From positions 1-44,022 of the forward strand of contig QKFD01000082.1 of NCBI GenBank assembly GCA_003251535.1: DNA of 44,022 nucleotides, in the 5' to 3' direction. Under the pieces are notes generated by a model, which saw only the letters and a program-made list of their open reading frames with translations, had not been told where the DNA came from and made no database searches. The DNA is from Chromatiales bacterium. Lineage in GTDB: Bacteria; Pseudomonadota; Gammaproteobacteria; Thiohalomonadales; Thiohalomonadaceae. Numbering within the stretch: position 1 is the first letter of the stretch; every line of letters starts with the position of its first letter. Positions 1 through 7,684 of this stretch are shown here, piece by piece. The translations under genes were made by a program, and so were the position numbers.

Positions 1-1063
1 CCGTCTCGTTGCTGCCCACCGCCACCACCGTACCGTCGGTTTTGAGCGCTAGGGTGTGGTACTCCCCCGCAGAGAGGGCGGTGACATCGCTGAGATCGGT
101 CAACACCGGTGTCGGGAAGAGGCTGAGTGTTGCACCCACCGCAAGCTGGCCGAAGAGATTGCTCCCCCAGCCCCACACCCGCCCTGCACTATCGATGGCG
201 AATGCCGAATAGCTCCCGGCGCTGATGGTGGTGATATTTGTCAGCCCGACCACCTGAGTCGGGAGGGCGCTACTATCACTGCCGCCGTTGCCGAGCTGGT
301 TGCTGTTGTTGTTGCCCCAGGCCCAGACACTACCGTCCCCCTTGAGGGCATAAACGGCATCAACCCCAGCGGCGACCCGGACCACACCATTGATGGCCAA
401 CGGCAGCGGCGTGGCGCTATCGCTCGATCTCTCGCCCAACAGCCCATCGGCACTGGAGCCCCAGCCCCAGACGCTGCCATCGATCCCCACCGCAAAGGCG
501 GTAAAACGGGTGGTGGCGATGGCGACAATGGTGGGCAGACCACTGATCCTGCGTGGGGTGGCGCTGTCGATAAGTTCCAGCGAATTGAGCACCCCCCAGC
601 CGTTGCTGCCCCACGCATAGACGGCGCCATCTGCGGTAAGCGCAAGGGAGAAGTATTGACCCGCGGCCAGCTCCGTTACCGCCTCGGTAATACCCACCAC
701 AGGTACCGGCTGCCGACTGGTGAGGTAGTTGCCACTGCCCAGCTGGCCAAAGGTGTTATTGCCGAAGGCCCAGACGCTGCCATCCCCTTTCAGCAGGAGG
801 GTATGGTCAAGACCGGAGGCGCCCCCCACGCCATCGGAGAAGTTAACCGCCTGCGGCAGGGTGGCGTAGCGCTCCTTCTGCAAGCCGAGTTGGCCCCAAT
901 CATTGGCCCCCCAGGCAGAGACGCGGCCATCGTCACCCACGGCAAGGGTGTGGGCCCAGCCGGTTGCCACTGTTGGTTGGACCGCCCCCGCCACCGGAGC
1001 CCCCAGTAACCACCCGAATGCCGCCCACCAGAGCAGGACACGCCAAACCGCGGAATCTCTCAT
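1..1063 (-). CDS. RCC1-repeat exported protein (3' end outside window)
   Basis: The minus strand is open from an ATG at 1063 to the window edge (354 codons, no stop), so the C-terminus is missing. The N-terminus is a signal peptide (MRDSAVW start, hydrophobic WWAAFGWLLGAPVAGA, probable cleavage after AGA). The mature part repeats an RCC1/beta-propeller unit of roughly 50 residues, with recurring elements such as SVWAWGNN, GQLG, VAAGVDAVYALKGDG and YHTLALKTDG. At least six units are visible. RCC1 propellers usually bind proteins; bacterial exported versions are found in surface or periplasmic proteins of mostly unknown partner. It is divergent from the cyclase at 1164 with about 100 bp between the starts. 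Function unknown; family assignment is firm from the repeats. A long open frame on the opposite strand here is only the antisense shadow. Confidence 0.85.
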   Translation of the reverse strand, partial: MRDSAVWRVLLWWAAFGWLLGAPVAGAVQPTVATGWAHTLAVGDDGRVSAWGANDWGQLGLQKERYATLPQAVNFSDGVGGASGLDHTLLLKGDGSVWAFGNNTFGQLGSGNYLTSRQPVPVVGITEAVTELAAGQYFSLALTADGAVYAWGSNGWGVLNSLELIDSATPRRISGLPTIVAIATTRFTAFAVGIDGSVWGWGSSADGLLGERSSDSATPLPLAINGVVRVAAGVDAVYALKGDGSVWAWGNNNSNQLGNGGSDSSALPTQVVGLTNITTISAGSYSAFAIDSAGRVWGWGSNLFGQLAVGATLSLFPTPVLTDLSDVTALSAGEYHTLALKTDGTVVAVGSNET

Positions 1064-1163
1064 CTATTGGCTCCCATCACCTGTGAAAGCCGTATCATAT
1101 CGACCGGTTTACGACCGGCGATACCCAATCTCATTGACTGTCTCCACCGCCCCAGGCACGCCA

Positions 1164-3107
1164 ATGCTGACCCCGACCAAGCAGAGGCACCCCTTTCTCG
1201 CTGCGTTAGTGGTGATGGCCCTGGTCGGGGCGCTGATGGAGAGCGCGTTATGGCAGCGGGTAGAGGCGCGCCTGTTTGACCTGTTGGTGGTCAATCTGCC
1301 CAACCCGGGTCAGTCACTGCCCATTACCATCGTCGCCATCGATGACCTCTCCTTGAAGCAGGTGGAGCAGCGATGGCCGTGGCCTCGCTCCATCCATGCC
1401 CGCCTCATCGACGCCCTGGTGGAGCAGGGGGCGGCGCTGATTGTCTTTGATGTGGTCTTCTCCTACGCCACTGAGCCGGGCCAAGACGCCGCCCTGGCGG
1501 CCAGTATCCGTCACGCTGGCAATGTGATCCTGGCGGCCCAATCGATCCGCGAACAGAGTGATTGGGGCCTGCTCTGGGCGCGCCATGAGCCACTCCCGGA
1601 GCTACAGCAGGGGGCGCGCGGAGTGGGGGTTGCCCATATCGATTTTGAGTCGGATATGGTGGTGCGGCGGGTGCCAGAGCTGCCCGATGCCCTTTGGCGG
1701 GTCACCTATCAACAGCTGCGTCAACTCATCCCTGGGATAGAGCCACAGCCTGAACCGGCGCCGGGGGCGCTGATCAGTTGGCTGGGTAACTATCCTCGCA
1801 TCAGCGCCTCCCAGCTGTTGGATGGCTCCCTGCCGGCACGGCTGTTGGACGGCCAATTGGTCTACATCGGCGCGGTCTCCGCCGCTGCGGTGGAGCTACA
1901 AGAGGGGGATAGACACCTGACCCCCTACTCCAGTTGGGGTCACCATGTGACCACCCCAGGGGTGGAGATCCAGGCCACCCTGTTGGAGAACGCGGTGCGG
2001 GGGCTCTGGCTGCGGCAGCTGCCGGAGATCTGGAGCTGGCTGTTGGTGGCTGTGGTGGGGCTGAGCAGTGCCTGGCTGCTGCCGCGTATGGGCATCGGGC
2101 GTGGGGTGCTGGGCTATCTGCTGCTGACATCGGCCCTGTGGGCGCTCTGCATCTGGCTCTATTGGCGCTACCAGCTCTGGTTGCCAGTGGCCGCCCCCCT
2201 GCTAGTGGCCACCATCGCCATGGTGTTGCGCTTCGGTCTGTCGTTACTGCTGGAGCGACGGCGGGCGCAGGCCATCAAGCGGATGTTCTCCCTCTATGTA
2301 CCACCCCAGGTGGTGGAGCAGCTGGTGGCCAATCTGGAGCAGGCGAGCCTCTCCGGCGAGATGAGGGAACTCTCCATTCTCTTCTCCGACGTGGCCGGCT
2401 TTACGGGTTGGAGCGAGCAGCTCCCCCCCACCGCAGTGGCGCGGCTGGTCAACCTCTACCTAGATGAGATGACCGAGGTGATCTTCGCCCATGGCGGCAC
2501 GGTGGATAAGTATATCGGCGACGCCATCATGGCCTTCTGGAACGCCCCGGTGTCCGATCCCCACCACGCCCGCAACGCCCTCGCCGCCGCCATTGGGATG
2601 CAGGCGGCGATGCCGCGGCTCAACGCCAAGCTGGAGGCGGAGGGGCTGCCGGCCATCGAGGTGCGCATCGGCATCCACAGTGGCGAGGCGGTGGTGGGGA
2701 ATCTCGGGGCGAGCCGCCGCTTCACCTACACCACGGTGGGGGATGCGGTGAATCTGGCGGCCCGTCTGGAGCCGATGAATAAACAGTTCCACACCTACAT
2801 CCTGTGCAGCGATGACACCGCCGCCGGGGCCGCGGGCAGTGCGCCCCTGCGGCCGCTAGATCGCATCCGCGTGCGGGGTCGGGGTCGGCCGGTTACGGTC
2901 TTCACCGTGGCGACCGAGGAGGCGAGTGCCGAGCGCTGTAGCCGTGCCTTCGAGGCCTATCTCGCCCGGCGCTGGGATGAGGCAGAGGCGCTCCTCCAAG
3001 AGCAGTTGCAGCAGGTGCCGGAGGACTATAACGCCAGCCGACTGCTGGAGCGCATCGCCCAGCTGCGGGCCGCCCCACCCCCTGCCGATTGGGATGGGGT
3101 GGCGTAG
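1164..3107 (+). CDS. CHASE2-domain class III adenylate cyclase
   Basis: Membrane sensor that should make cAMP from ATP. Protein of 647 residues: an N-terminal membrane anchor (about 10-28), an extracytoplasmic CHASE2 domain (about 30-280, with TIVAIDD and AALIVFDVVFS), three closely spaced membrane helices (about 288-362), then a class III cyclase domain (about 400-550). Metal-binding aspartates are D409 in LFSDVAGFT and D453 in KYIGDA. K449 and D527 (TTVGDA) are the adenine-selecting pair, and N530 and R534 match the transition-state residues, so ATP rather than GTP is the likely substrate. The C-terminal 60 residues are helical (TPR-like). ATG 1164 was chosen because it leads directly into the anchor; no strong ribosome site is visible and the frame is open upstream. 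It could feed the CRP-type site near 41.1 kb, but that link is inference. Confidence 0.9.
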   Translation: MLTPTKQRHPFLAALVVMALVGALMESALWQRVEARLFDLLVVNLPNPGQSLPITIVAIDDLSLKQVEQRWPWPRSIHARLIDALVEQGAALIVFDVVFSYATEPGQDAALAASIRHAGNVILAAQSIREQSDWGLLWARHEPLPELQQGARGVGVAHIDFESDMVVRRVPELPDALWRVTYQQLRQLIPGIEPQPEPAPGALISWLGNYPRISASQLLDGSLPARLLDGQLVYIGAVSAAAVELQEGDRHLTPYSSWGHHVTTPGVEIQATLLENAVRGLWLRQLPEIWSWLLVAVVGLSSAWLLPRMGIGRGVLGYLLLTSALWALCIWLYWRYQLWLPVAAPLLVATIAMVLRFGLSLLLERRRAQAIKRMFSLYVPPQVVEQLVANLEQASLSGEMRELSILFSDVAGFTGWSEQLPPTAVARLVNLYLDEMTEVIFAHGGTVDKYIGDAIMAFWNAPVSDPHHARNALAAAIGMQAAMPRLNAKLEAEGLPAIEVRIGIHSGEAVVGNLGASRRFTYTTVGDAVNLAARLEPMNKQFHTYILCSDDTAAGAAGSAPLRPLDRIRVRGRGRPVTVFTVATEEASAERCSRAFEAYLARRWDEAEALLQEQLQQVPEDYNASRLLERIAQLRAAPPPADWDGVA

Positions 3108-3116
3108 GCGCTGGCT

Positions 3117-4112
3117 TTAGGCGGTGGTGGGGGTGGTCACCATCGCCTCCACTACGGCGCACCACCCCAGGGCGATATTGCCAAGGTTGTAACCACCGCC
3201 GCCCATGGCCACCAGCCGCCCTTGGGCGTGGCGCTCGGCCAGCTCCAGCAGCCGTTGCGCGACATGGCGGTGGGTAGCGGCGCTGTATTGAAGATGGGTC
3301 AAGGGATCGCCGGCGAGGCCGTCGGCACCGCACTGTAGCAGGATGAACTGCGGTTCGATCTGCTCCAGAAAGGGCTCCACCTGCCGCTCCCAGGCGATGC
3401 TGAAGGTGGTGTCGTCTGCCCCTACGGGGAGTGGCAGGTTGAGCTTGGTCCCCTCCGCCGCCCCCTTGCCCCGCTCCTCCGCCCAGCCGGTGCCGGGGTA
3501 GAGGAATGAGCCATCTTCATGCAGGTCCACCACCAGGAGGTTGGGATCGGCCTCATAGGGGTAGAAGACCCCATCGCCATGGTGGGCGTCGATATCGACA
3601 TAGAGCACCCGCTCTATGCCGTACTCCCGCCGCAGCAGCTCGATGGCGAGGGCGCAGTCGTTAAAGACGCAGAAGCCGGCCGACCGATCGGGACGGGCGT
3701 GGTGTAGCCCGGCAATGGGGGTAAAGGCGCGGCGACACCCCCCCGCCATGACTTGGCGGACCGCTGCCAGGGTGGTACCCACCACCGCCGTGGCGTGCTC
3801 GAAGATGCCGGGGAGGGCCGGCGTATCTCCGCCATCCAACAGACCTTGCCCCAGCTGGGAGGCCGCCTTGACGTGGGCCACCATCTCGGCGGTGTGGAAC
3901 CAGCGTAGCTCTGACTCCTGCGCCTGGTGGGTCGCCGGGAGCAGCCGCACCTGCGAGGCGAGGCCAGAGCGCTGAAGCTGCTCAACAAAGGCGGCATGGC
4001 GCCCCTGGCTGAAGGGGTGACTGGCACCAAAACCGTAGGCGGCAATCGCCTCGCCGGTGTAGACGCAGACGCCCTCTACCGCCGTCCCACTCTGTTCACT
4101 ATGGTCTGACAT
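3117..4112 (-). CDS. Histone deacetylase-family (class II HDAC-like) amidohydrolase
   Basis: Zinc-dependent deacetylase of the HDAC/AcuC/acetylpolyamine amidohydrolase superfamily, acting in the cytoplasm on acetyl-lysine or acetylpolyamine-type substrates. In the 331-residue protein the catalytic machinery looks complete: the His pair in GLHHARP (about 137-138), zinc ligands in VDIDAHHGDG (D175, H177) and in CGADGLAGDP (D264), and the glycine-rich MGGGGYNL carrying the catalytic tyrosine. An early YTGEAIAAYGFGASHPF segment is typical of the bacterial branch. Start: ATG 4112 is used; an in-frame GTG at 4136, preceded by GGCGGGAT and almost touching the upstream stop, is the alternative. It lies directly downstream of the CBS gene and is probably cotranscribed. 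The exact substrate cannot be read from the sequence. Confidence 0.9.
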   Translation of the reverse strand: MSDHSEQSGTAVEGVCVYTGEAIAAYGFGASHPFSQGRHAAFVEQLQRSGLASQVRLLPATHQAQESELRWFHTAEMVAHVKAASQLGQGLLDGGDTPALPGIFEHATAVVGTTLAAVRQVMAGGCRRAFTPIAGLHHARPDRSAGFCVFNDCALAIELLRREYGIERVLYVDIDAHHGDGVFYPYEADPNLLVVDLHEDGSFLYPGTGWAEERGKGAAEGTKLNLPLPVGADDTTFSIAWERQVEPFLEQIEPQFILLQCGADGLAGDPLTHLQYSAATHRHVAQRLLELAERHAQGRLVAMGGGGYNLGNIALGWCAVVEAMVTTPTTA

Positions 4113-4139
4113 GGCTGTGCATCCGTCGTCAGTCACTGG

Positions 4140-4553
4140 CTATCCCGCCAGCTCGCCCTGTAGGCAGCGGCTCAGATAGCGGCAGGCGTCGGTGGTGGTG
4201 AAGATCCCCACCAACATCCCCCCCTCTGCCACCAGTACGGAGCCGATATGGCGCTCCGCCATGGTCGATACCACCTCCGCCAATGGGGTCGATGGCTCGA
4301 CGATGTAGGTTTGCAAGGTGCAGACATCCTCGACGGTGAGCTGCTCCGCCCCATCCAGACCCCGGGTAGCGAGTAGGGCGAGGTGGAGATCACGATCAGA
4401 CACCACCCCCACGGGACCCCCCTTATCCACCACCGGCAGATGGCGGAACTGGTGGGCGTGCATGATCCGCTGGGCCTCCGCCACGGTATCGGTGAGACCA
4501 ACCGTGAGGGGGGTGGGGGTCATTACTTGGCCGATGGCGGGTGGTGCAGACAT
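4140..4553 (-). CDS. Tandem CBS-domain protein
   Basis: Small cytoplasmic protein of 137 residues consisting almost entirely of a CBS pair (Bateman module): repeat 1 about 7-65 (VMTPTPLTV to GVVSDRDL), repeat 2 about 73-130 (VEDVCTLQTYIVEP to VGIFTTTDACRYL). Such modules usually bind adenosine nucleotides (AMP, ATP, S-adenosylmethionine) and act as energy or ligand sensors. ATG 4553 is preceded by GGAG at good distance; an upstream in-frame start at 4628 has nothing similar and would add a non-conserved leader. The gene is the first of a two-gene unit with the HDAC-family gene, so a nucleotide-responsive control of the deacetylase is conceivable, but that is inference. Confidence 0.9.
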   Translation of the reverse strand: MSAPPAIGQVMTPTPLTVGLTDTVAEAQRIMHAHQFRHLPVVDKGGPVGVVSDRDLHLALLATRGLDGAEQLTVEDVCTLQTYIVEPSTPLAEVVSTMAERHIGSVLVAEGGMLVGIFTTTDACRYLSRCLQGELAG

Positions 4554-4836
4554 GAAACTCTCCGGCTTGGCTGGGGGGGTTAGGGGGCAGTTTACCCCAG
4601 CCCGCTGCACTCCCCGAAGATGAAACACCGGGCGGCCAAGGGGGGATGAATTAATTTCATAATCTGTTTGGCTCTCAATGGGTTAGCCGACTTGCAGGGA
4701 CTTGGGTGGGTGATAACCAAATGAATTTATTGAATTTTTTCCGAGTCTCGGCGCGGTTGGCGGGGTTTCTTTCCTGGGATATCAATCACGTACAATGGCC
4801 GCCAACTCGTCGCCCAGCCATTCGGAGAAGCCCGCC
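4554..4836. promoter_or_regulatory. Divergent intergenic region with candidate sigma70 promoter
   Basis: AT-richer than its surroundings. A small inverted repeat ATGAA-TTAAT-TTCAT lies at 4646-4660, followed by AT-rich sequence at 4720-4740. A plausible promoter on the plus strand is TTGGCG at 4757-4762, a 17-base spacer and TATCAA at 4780-4785. This gives a transcript start near 4792, almost on the first ATG (4795), which favours the downstream GTG start at 4837. I see no riboswitch consensus although the operon contains metA. Confidence 0.4.
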
Positions 4837-5685
4837 GTGAAGCTCACCGCCGCCCAGTTTCGAGAGTGGTCCCATAAGTGTGTCACCCTGCTCGCCATGT
4901 CAGGGGTGGGCAAGACCCGCCTCTCCAATCTGCTGCGTCAAGGTAACTGGTTCCACTACTCTGCCGACTACCGTATCGGCACTCGTTACCTCGATGAGCC
5001 GATCTTGGACAACATCAAGTTGGAGGCGATGCGGGTGCCGTTCCTGCGGGACCTGCTGCGCTCCGACTCCATCTATATCCGTAATAACATCACGGTGGAT
5101 CACCTCAAGCCGGTCTCCGCCTTCATGGGCAAGGTGGGCGACCCGGAGCTGGGAGGACTCTCGCTGACCGAGTTTAAGCGGCGCCAGGCGCTCCACCACC
5201 AGGCCGAGGTGGCGGCGCTCAAGGATGTGCCGGAGTTCATCAACAAGGCGCAGGTGATCTACGGTTACAAACACTTCGTTAACGATGCCGGCGGTTCGGT
5301 CTGCGAGCTGGACGATGAAGAGGTGCTCCGGGTGCTGGATGAGCACACCGTGATCCTCTATATCAAGGCCTCAGAGAAGGATGAGCAGGCACTCATCCGG
5401 CGGGCGGAGGCGGACCCCAAGCCGCTCTACTACCGTGAGGCGTTCCTCGACGCCCAGCTGGAGATCTACATGGCGGAGCGGGGACTTGAGTATGTCGCCC
5501 TCATCGATCCAGATGACTTTGTGCGGTGGGTCTTCCCTCGTCTCTTCTACTCTCGGATCCCGCGCTATGAGGCGATTGCCGAGCGCTATGGCTATACCAT
5601 CACCACGGATGAGCTCTCCCAGGTGAAGAACGAAAATGACTTTCTGGCCCTGGTGGAACGGGCCATTGAACGCAGCAACCCATAA
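4837..5685 (+). CDS. P-loop ATPase of the metA-linked family
   Basis: Cytoplasmic nucleotide-binding protein of about 282 residues with a clear Walker A in MSGVGKTRLSNLL close to the N-terminus. The rest is soluble mixed alpha/beta, ending in a run of charged helices (DELSQVKNENDFLALVE). GTG 4837 is preferred because GGAGAAG sits just upstream and the candidate promoter ends almost on the alternative ATG at 4795, which would add 14 poorly conserved residues. The gene ends 12 bp before metA and is surely cotranscribed with it. A similar ATPase beside metA is, to my recollection, a recurring arrangement in proteobacteria, but I know of no established function. It may be a kinase-like or assembly factor related to homoserine acylation or a shikimate-kinase-like fold; the sequence alone does not decide. 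Confidence 0.8.
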   Translation: MKLTAAQFREWSHKCVTLLAMSGVGKTRLSNLLRQGNWFHYSADYRIGTRYLDEPILDNIKLEAMRVPFLRDLLRSDSIYIRNNITVDHLKPVSAFMGKVGDPELGGLSLTEFKRRQALHHQAEVAALKDVPEFINKAQVIYGYKHFVNDAGGSVCELDDEEVLRVLDEHTVILYIKASEKDEQALIRRAEADPKPLYYREAFLDAQLEIYMAERGLEYVALIDPDDFVRWVFPRLFYSRIPRYEAIAERYGYTITTDELSQVKNENDFLALVERAIERSNP

Positions 5686-5697
5686 GGAGAGCAACCC

Positions 5698-6768
5698 ATG
5701 CCCCTGGTGGCCAACTCCGCCCTCCCCGCCTTCGAGCGGCTTCGCAGCGAGGGCCAGACCGTCATCCCCTCCGGGGTGGCGGAGCGGCAAGATATCCGCG
5801 AGCTACACATCGGCCTGCTCAACATGATGCCGGATGCCGCCCTAGAGGCGACCGAGCGGCAGTTCTTCCGCCTCATCGGCGAGAGCAACCAGATCGCCCA
5901 GTTCTACGTCCACCCCTTCACCCTCAAGGAGCTGAAGCGCGGTCCGGAGGGGCAGGCCCATGTTGAGCAGTTCTATGAGAGCTTCGACAAGGTGATGGCG
6001 GAGGGGCTCGATGCCCTCATCATCACCGGCGCCAACGTGCAGGGGGCGGAGCTGTCAGACCAACCCTTCTGGCGGCCGCTGATCGAGGTGATTGATTGGG
6101 CCTGGGAGCACGTCACCTCCACCCTCTGCTCCTGCCTTGCCACCCATGCGGTGATGGAGTTCCGCTACGGCCAGAAGCGCCGCCCGCTCAGCGATAAGCG
6201 CTGGGGGGTTTACTCCCACCGGGTCATGGAGCGCAAACATCCACTAGTGTCAGACGTCAACACCCGCTTCGATGTCCCCCACTCCCGCTTCAACCAGATA
6301 GATCGGGAGCAGTTCGATGCCGCCGGTTGTGGTGTGCTGGTGGAGAGTGAGGTGGCGGGCGTCCACCTGGCGGTGAGTGAGGACCTGTTCCGCTTGGTCT
6401 TTTTCCAGGGCCATCCAGAGTACGACAGCATCAGCCTGCTCAAGGAGTACAAGCGGGAGGTGATGCGCTTTGCCGCCGGTCAGCGGGAGGCGTTTCCCCC
6501 CTTTCCCGAGAGTTATTTCTCCCTCCAGAGCGAGGCCATCCTCGGTGAATACCGCGAGCGTTTGGTGCGGGCGATAGCGGCGGGGGAGCCACTCCCGGAG
6601 ATGCCGGAGAGATTGGTGGCCCGGCAGCTCGACAACACCTGGCACGATACCGCCGAGGCGGTGTTGGACAACTGGGTCGGCCATGTCTATCAGGTGACCC
6701 ATGTCGATCGCAAAATCCCCTTCAAGGACAACATCGATCCCAACAATCCCCTGGGTCTGAGGCGATGA
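5698..6768 (+). CDS. metA: Homoserine O-succinyltransferase
   Basis: First committed step of methionine synthesis: transfer of an acyl group (succinyl, possibly acetyl) from CoA to homoserine, in the cytoplasm. The 356-residue protein has the MetA (class I glutamine amidotransferase-like) fold: LHIGLLNMMPDAALEATERQFFRLI near 36-60, a nucleophile region CSCLATHAVMEFRYG where C146 aligns with the catalytic cysteine, and GHPEYD (H239, E241) completing the catalytic set. It is longer than E. coli MetA (309) through a C-terminal extension ending in DNIDPNNPLGLRR. AAGGAGAG precedes the ATG. It is 12 bp behind the ATPase gene and overlaps the following DUF2288 gene by ATGA, so the three form one unit. 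Acyl donor preference is not decided here. Confidence 0.93.
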   Translation: MPLVANSALPAFERLRSEGQTVIPSGVAERQDIRELHIGLLNMMPDAALEATERQFFRLIGESNQIAQFYVHPFTLKELKRGPEGQAHVEQFYESFDKVMAEGLDALIITGANVQGAELSDQPFWRPLIEVIDWAWEHVTSTLCSCLATHAVMEFRYGQKRRPLSDKRWGVYSHRVMERKHPLVSDVNTRFDVPHSRFNQIDREQFDAAGCGVLVESEVAGVHLAVSEDLFRLVFFQGHPEYDSISLLKEYKREVMRFAAGQREAFPPFPESYFSLQSEAILGEYRERLVRAIAAGEPLPEMPERLVARQLDNTWHDTAEAVLDNWVGHVYQVTHVDRKIPFKDNIDPNNPLGLRR

Positions 6769-7079
6769 CTGAGCTAGAACCGGAACAGCCGCTGGAGCTG
6801 AAACTCAACCAGGAGACCGGCCGCATCACCTGGCTGGAACTCTCCCGCCACTTCGCCCGTGGGGTGGTGGTGACGGTGGCCGCGGAGTTGGATCTCGTCG
6901 AGGTCGCCAGCGGCCTCGCCCGGGATGACAAGCAGGCGTTTGAGGCGTGGATTGCGAGTGGCCGGGTGGCCCGCGCCAGTGATGAAGATGCCAAGGAGTG
7001 GCAGGCGCGTGACCCCGTGTTCTGGGCGGTGGTGGTCTCGCCCTGGGTATTGGTACAGGAGATCGGTAGCGAGAACTGA
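6765..7079 (+). CDS. DUF2288 family protein
   Basis: Small acidic cytoplasmic protein, 104 residues. It contains the DUF2288 signature stretches ITWLELSRHFARG, VVTVAAELDLVEVASGLARDD and DPVFWAVVVSPWVLVQEIG. No catalytic residues or membrane segments are evident and the family has no established function. Translation is coupled to metA through a four-base ATGA overlap. The 78 bases after its stop, up to the membrane protein gene at 7158, contain no convincing promoter or terminator. Confidence 0.85.
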   Translation: MTELEPEQPLELKLNQETGRITWLELSRHFARGVVVTVAAELDLVEVASGLARDDKQAFEAWIASGRVARASDEDAKEWQARDPVFWAVVVSPWVLVQEIGSEN

Positions 7080-7157
7080 GTGGCAACGTATACCGTTCAT
7101 CTATCTATGCTACGGTAACGCCAGCGACATTAGACGGGGGTCACCCGCGAGGGCGCC

Positions 7158-7658
7158 ATGCGACAGCAACGGTGGGCAACGTTCAAGTATCAATATGCGG
7201 GTGCCGGGCCCTCCGTCGGTCCCCTTCGGCGCTGGAGTGGCAGTGCGTTGCTGCTGGGTGCCGGGCTCCTCTTCACCCAGGTGGATCAGTGGGCCGGGGC
7301 GGTGTTAGTGGCCCTGTTACTGGTGGCGGTGGGGCTAGGTCTGCTGTTCCTGCGGCCATCCAAACAGATCCAGCTTGGACAGCGCTTTCTTGTCTGTGGT
7401 CAGGCGTTGATCTACTACGCCAACATCACCCGTCTGGTACTGAGTGAGGGGCAGGGGCGGCTCACACTGCAATCGGTGAACGGCCAGACCCTGGTGATCG
7501 AGCGCACCCACTTCCCCACCAACGCGCGTAAGAGCGAGAAGATTCGCATCAACCAGACGGCCAAGTTCAACCGCATCGCTGGCAAGATCATCGAGCGGGT
7601 GCGCCGGGCATCGCCGAGTGCGGAGCTGGTGGGCGTGACCTCCAGCGGGGCCGCTTGA
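7158..7658 (+). CDS. Two-helix membrane protein of unknown function upstream of radical SAM gene
   Basis: Predicted inner-membrane protein of 166 residues. Residues about 28-43 (GSALLLGAGLLFTQV) and 46-69 (GAVLVALLLVAVGLGLLFL) form a membrane hairpin. The C-terminal 95 residues look like a basic cytoplasmic domain with beta-strand character (RFLVCGQALIYYANITRLVL, GRLTLQSVNGQTLVIERTHF), ending in an amphipathic helix. I do not recognise a named family; the layout recalls small PH-like membrane proteins. It lies 26 bp before the radical SAM gene in the same orientation, so it may belong to that unit, for example as an anchor or export accessory. That role is inference from position only. Confidence 0.7.
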   Translation: MRQQRWATFKYQYAGAGPSVGPLRRWSGSALLLGAGLLFTQVDQWAGAVLVALLLVAVGLGLLFLRPSKQIQLGQRFLVCGQALIYYANITRLVLSEGQGRLTLQSVNGQTLVIERTHFPTNARKSEKIRINQTAKFNRIAGKIIERVRRASPSAELVGVTSSGAA

Positions 7659-7684
7659 GCGGCTGATTTCGAGCCGTCGCACCG

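Noticed and set aside
56-1009. Long open plus-strand frame (317 codons)
   Set aside because: It is antisense to the RCC1-repeat gene, whose minus-strand translation gives clear repeats and a signal peptide.
1080-1096. TGTGA-AAGCCG-TATCA between the RCC1 and cyclase genes
   Set aside because: Only one half-site fits the CRP consensus; too weak to call.
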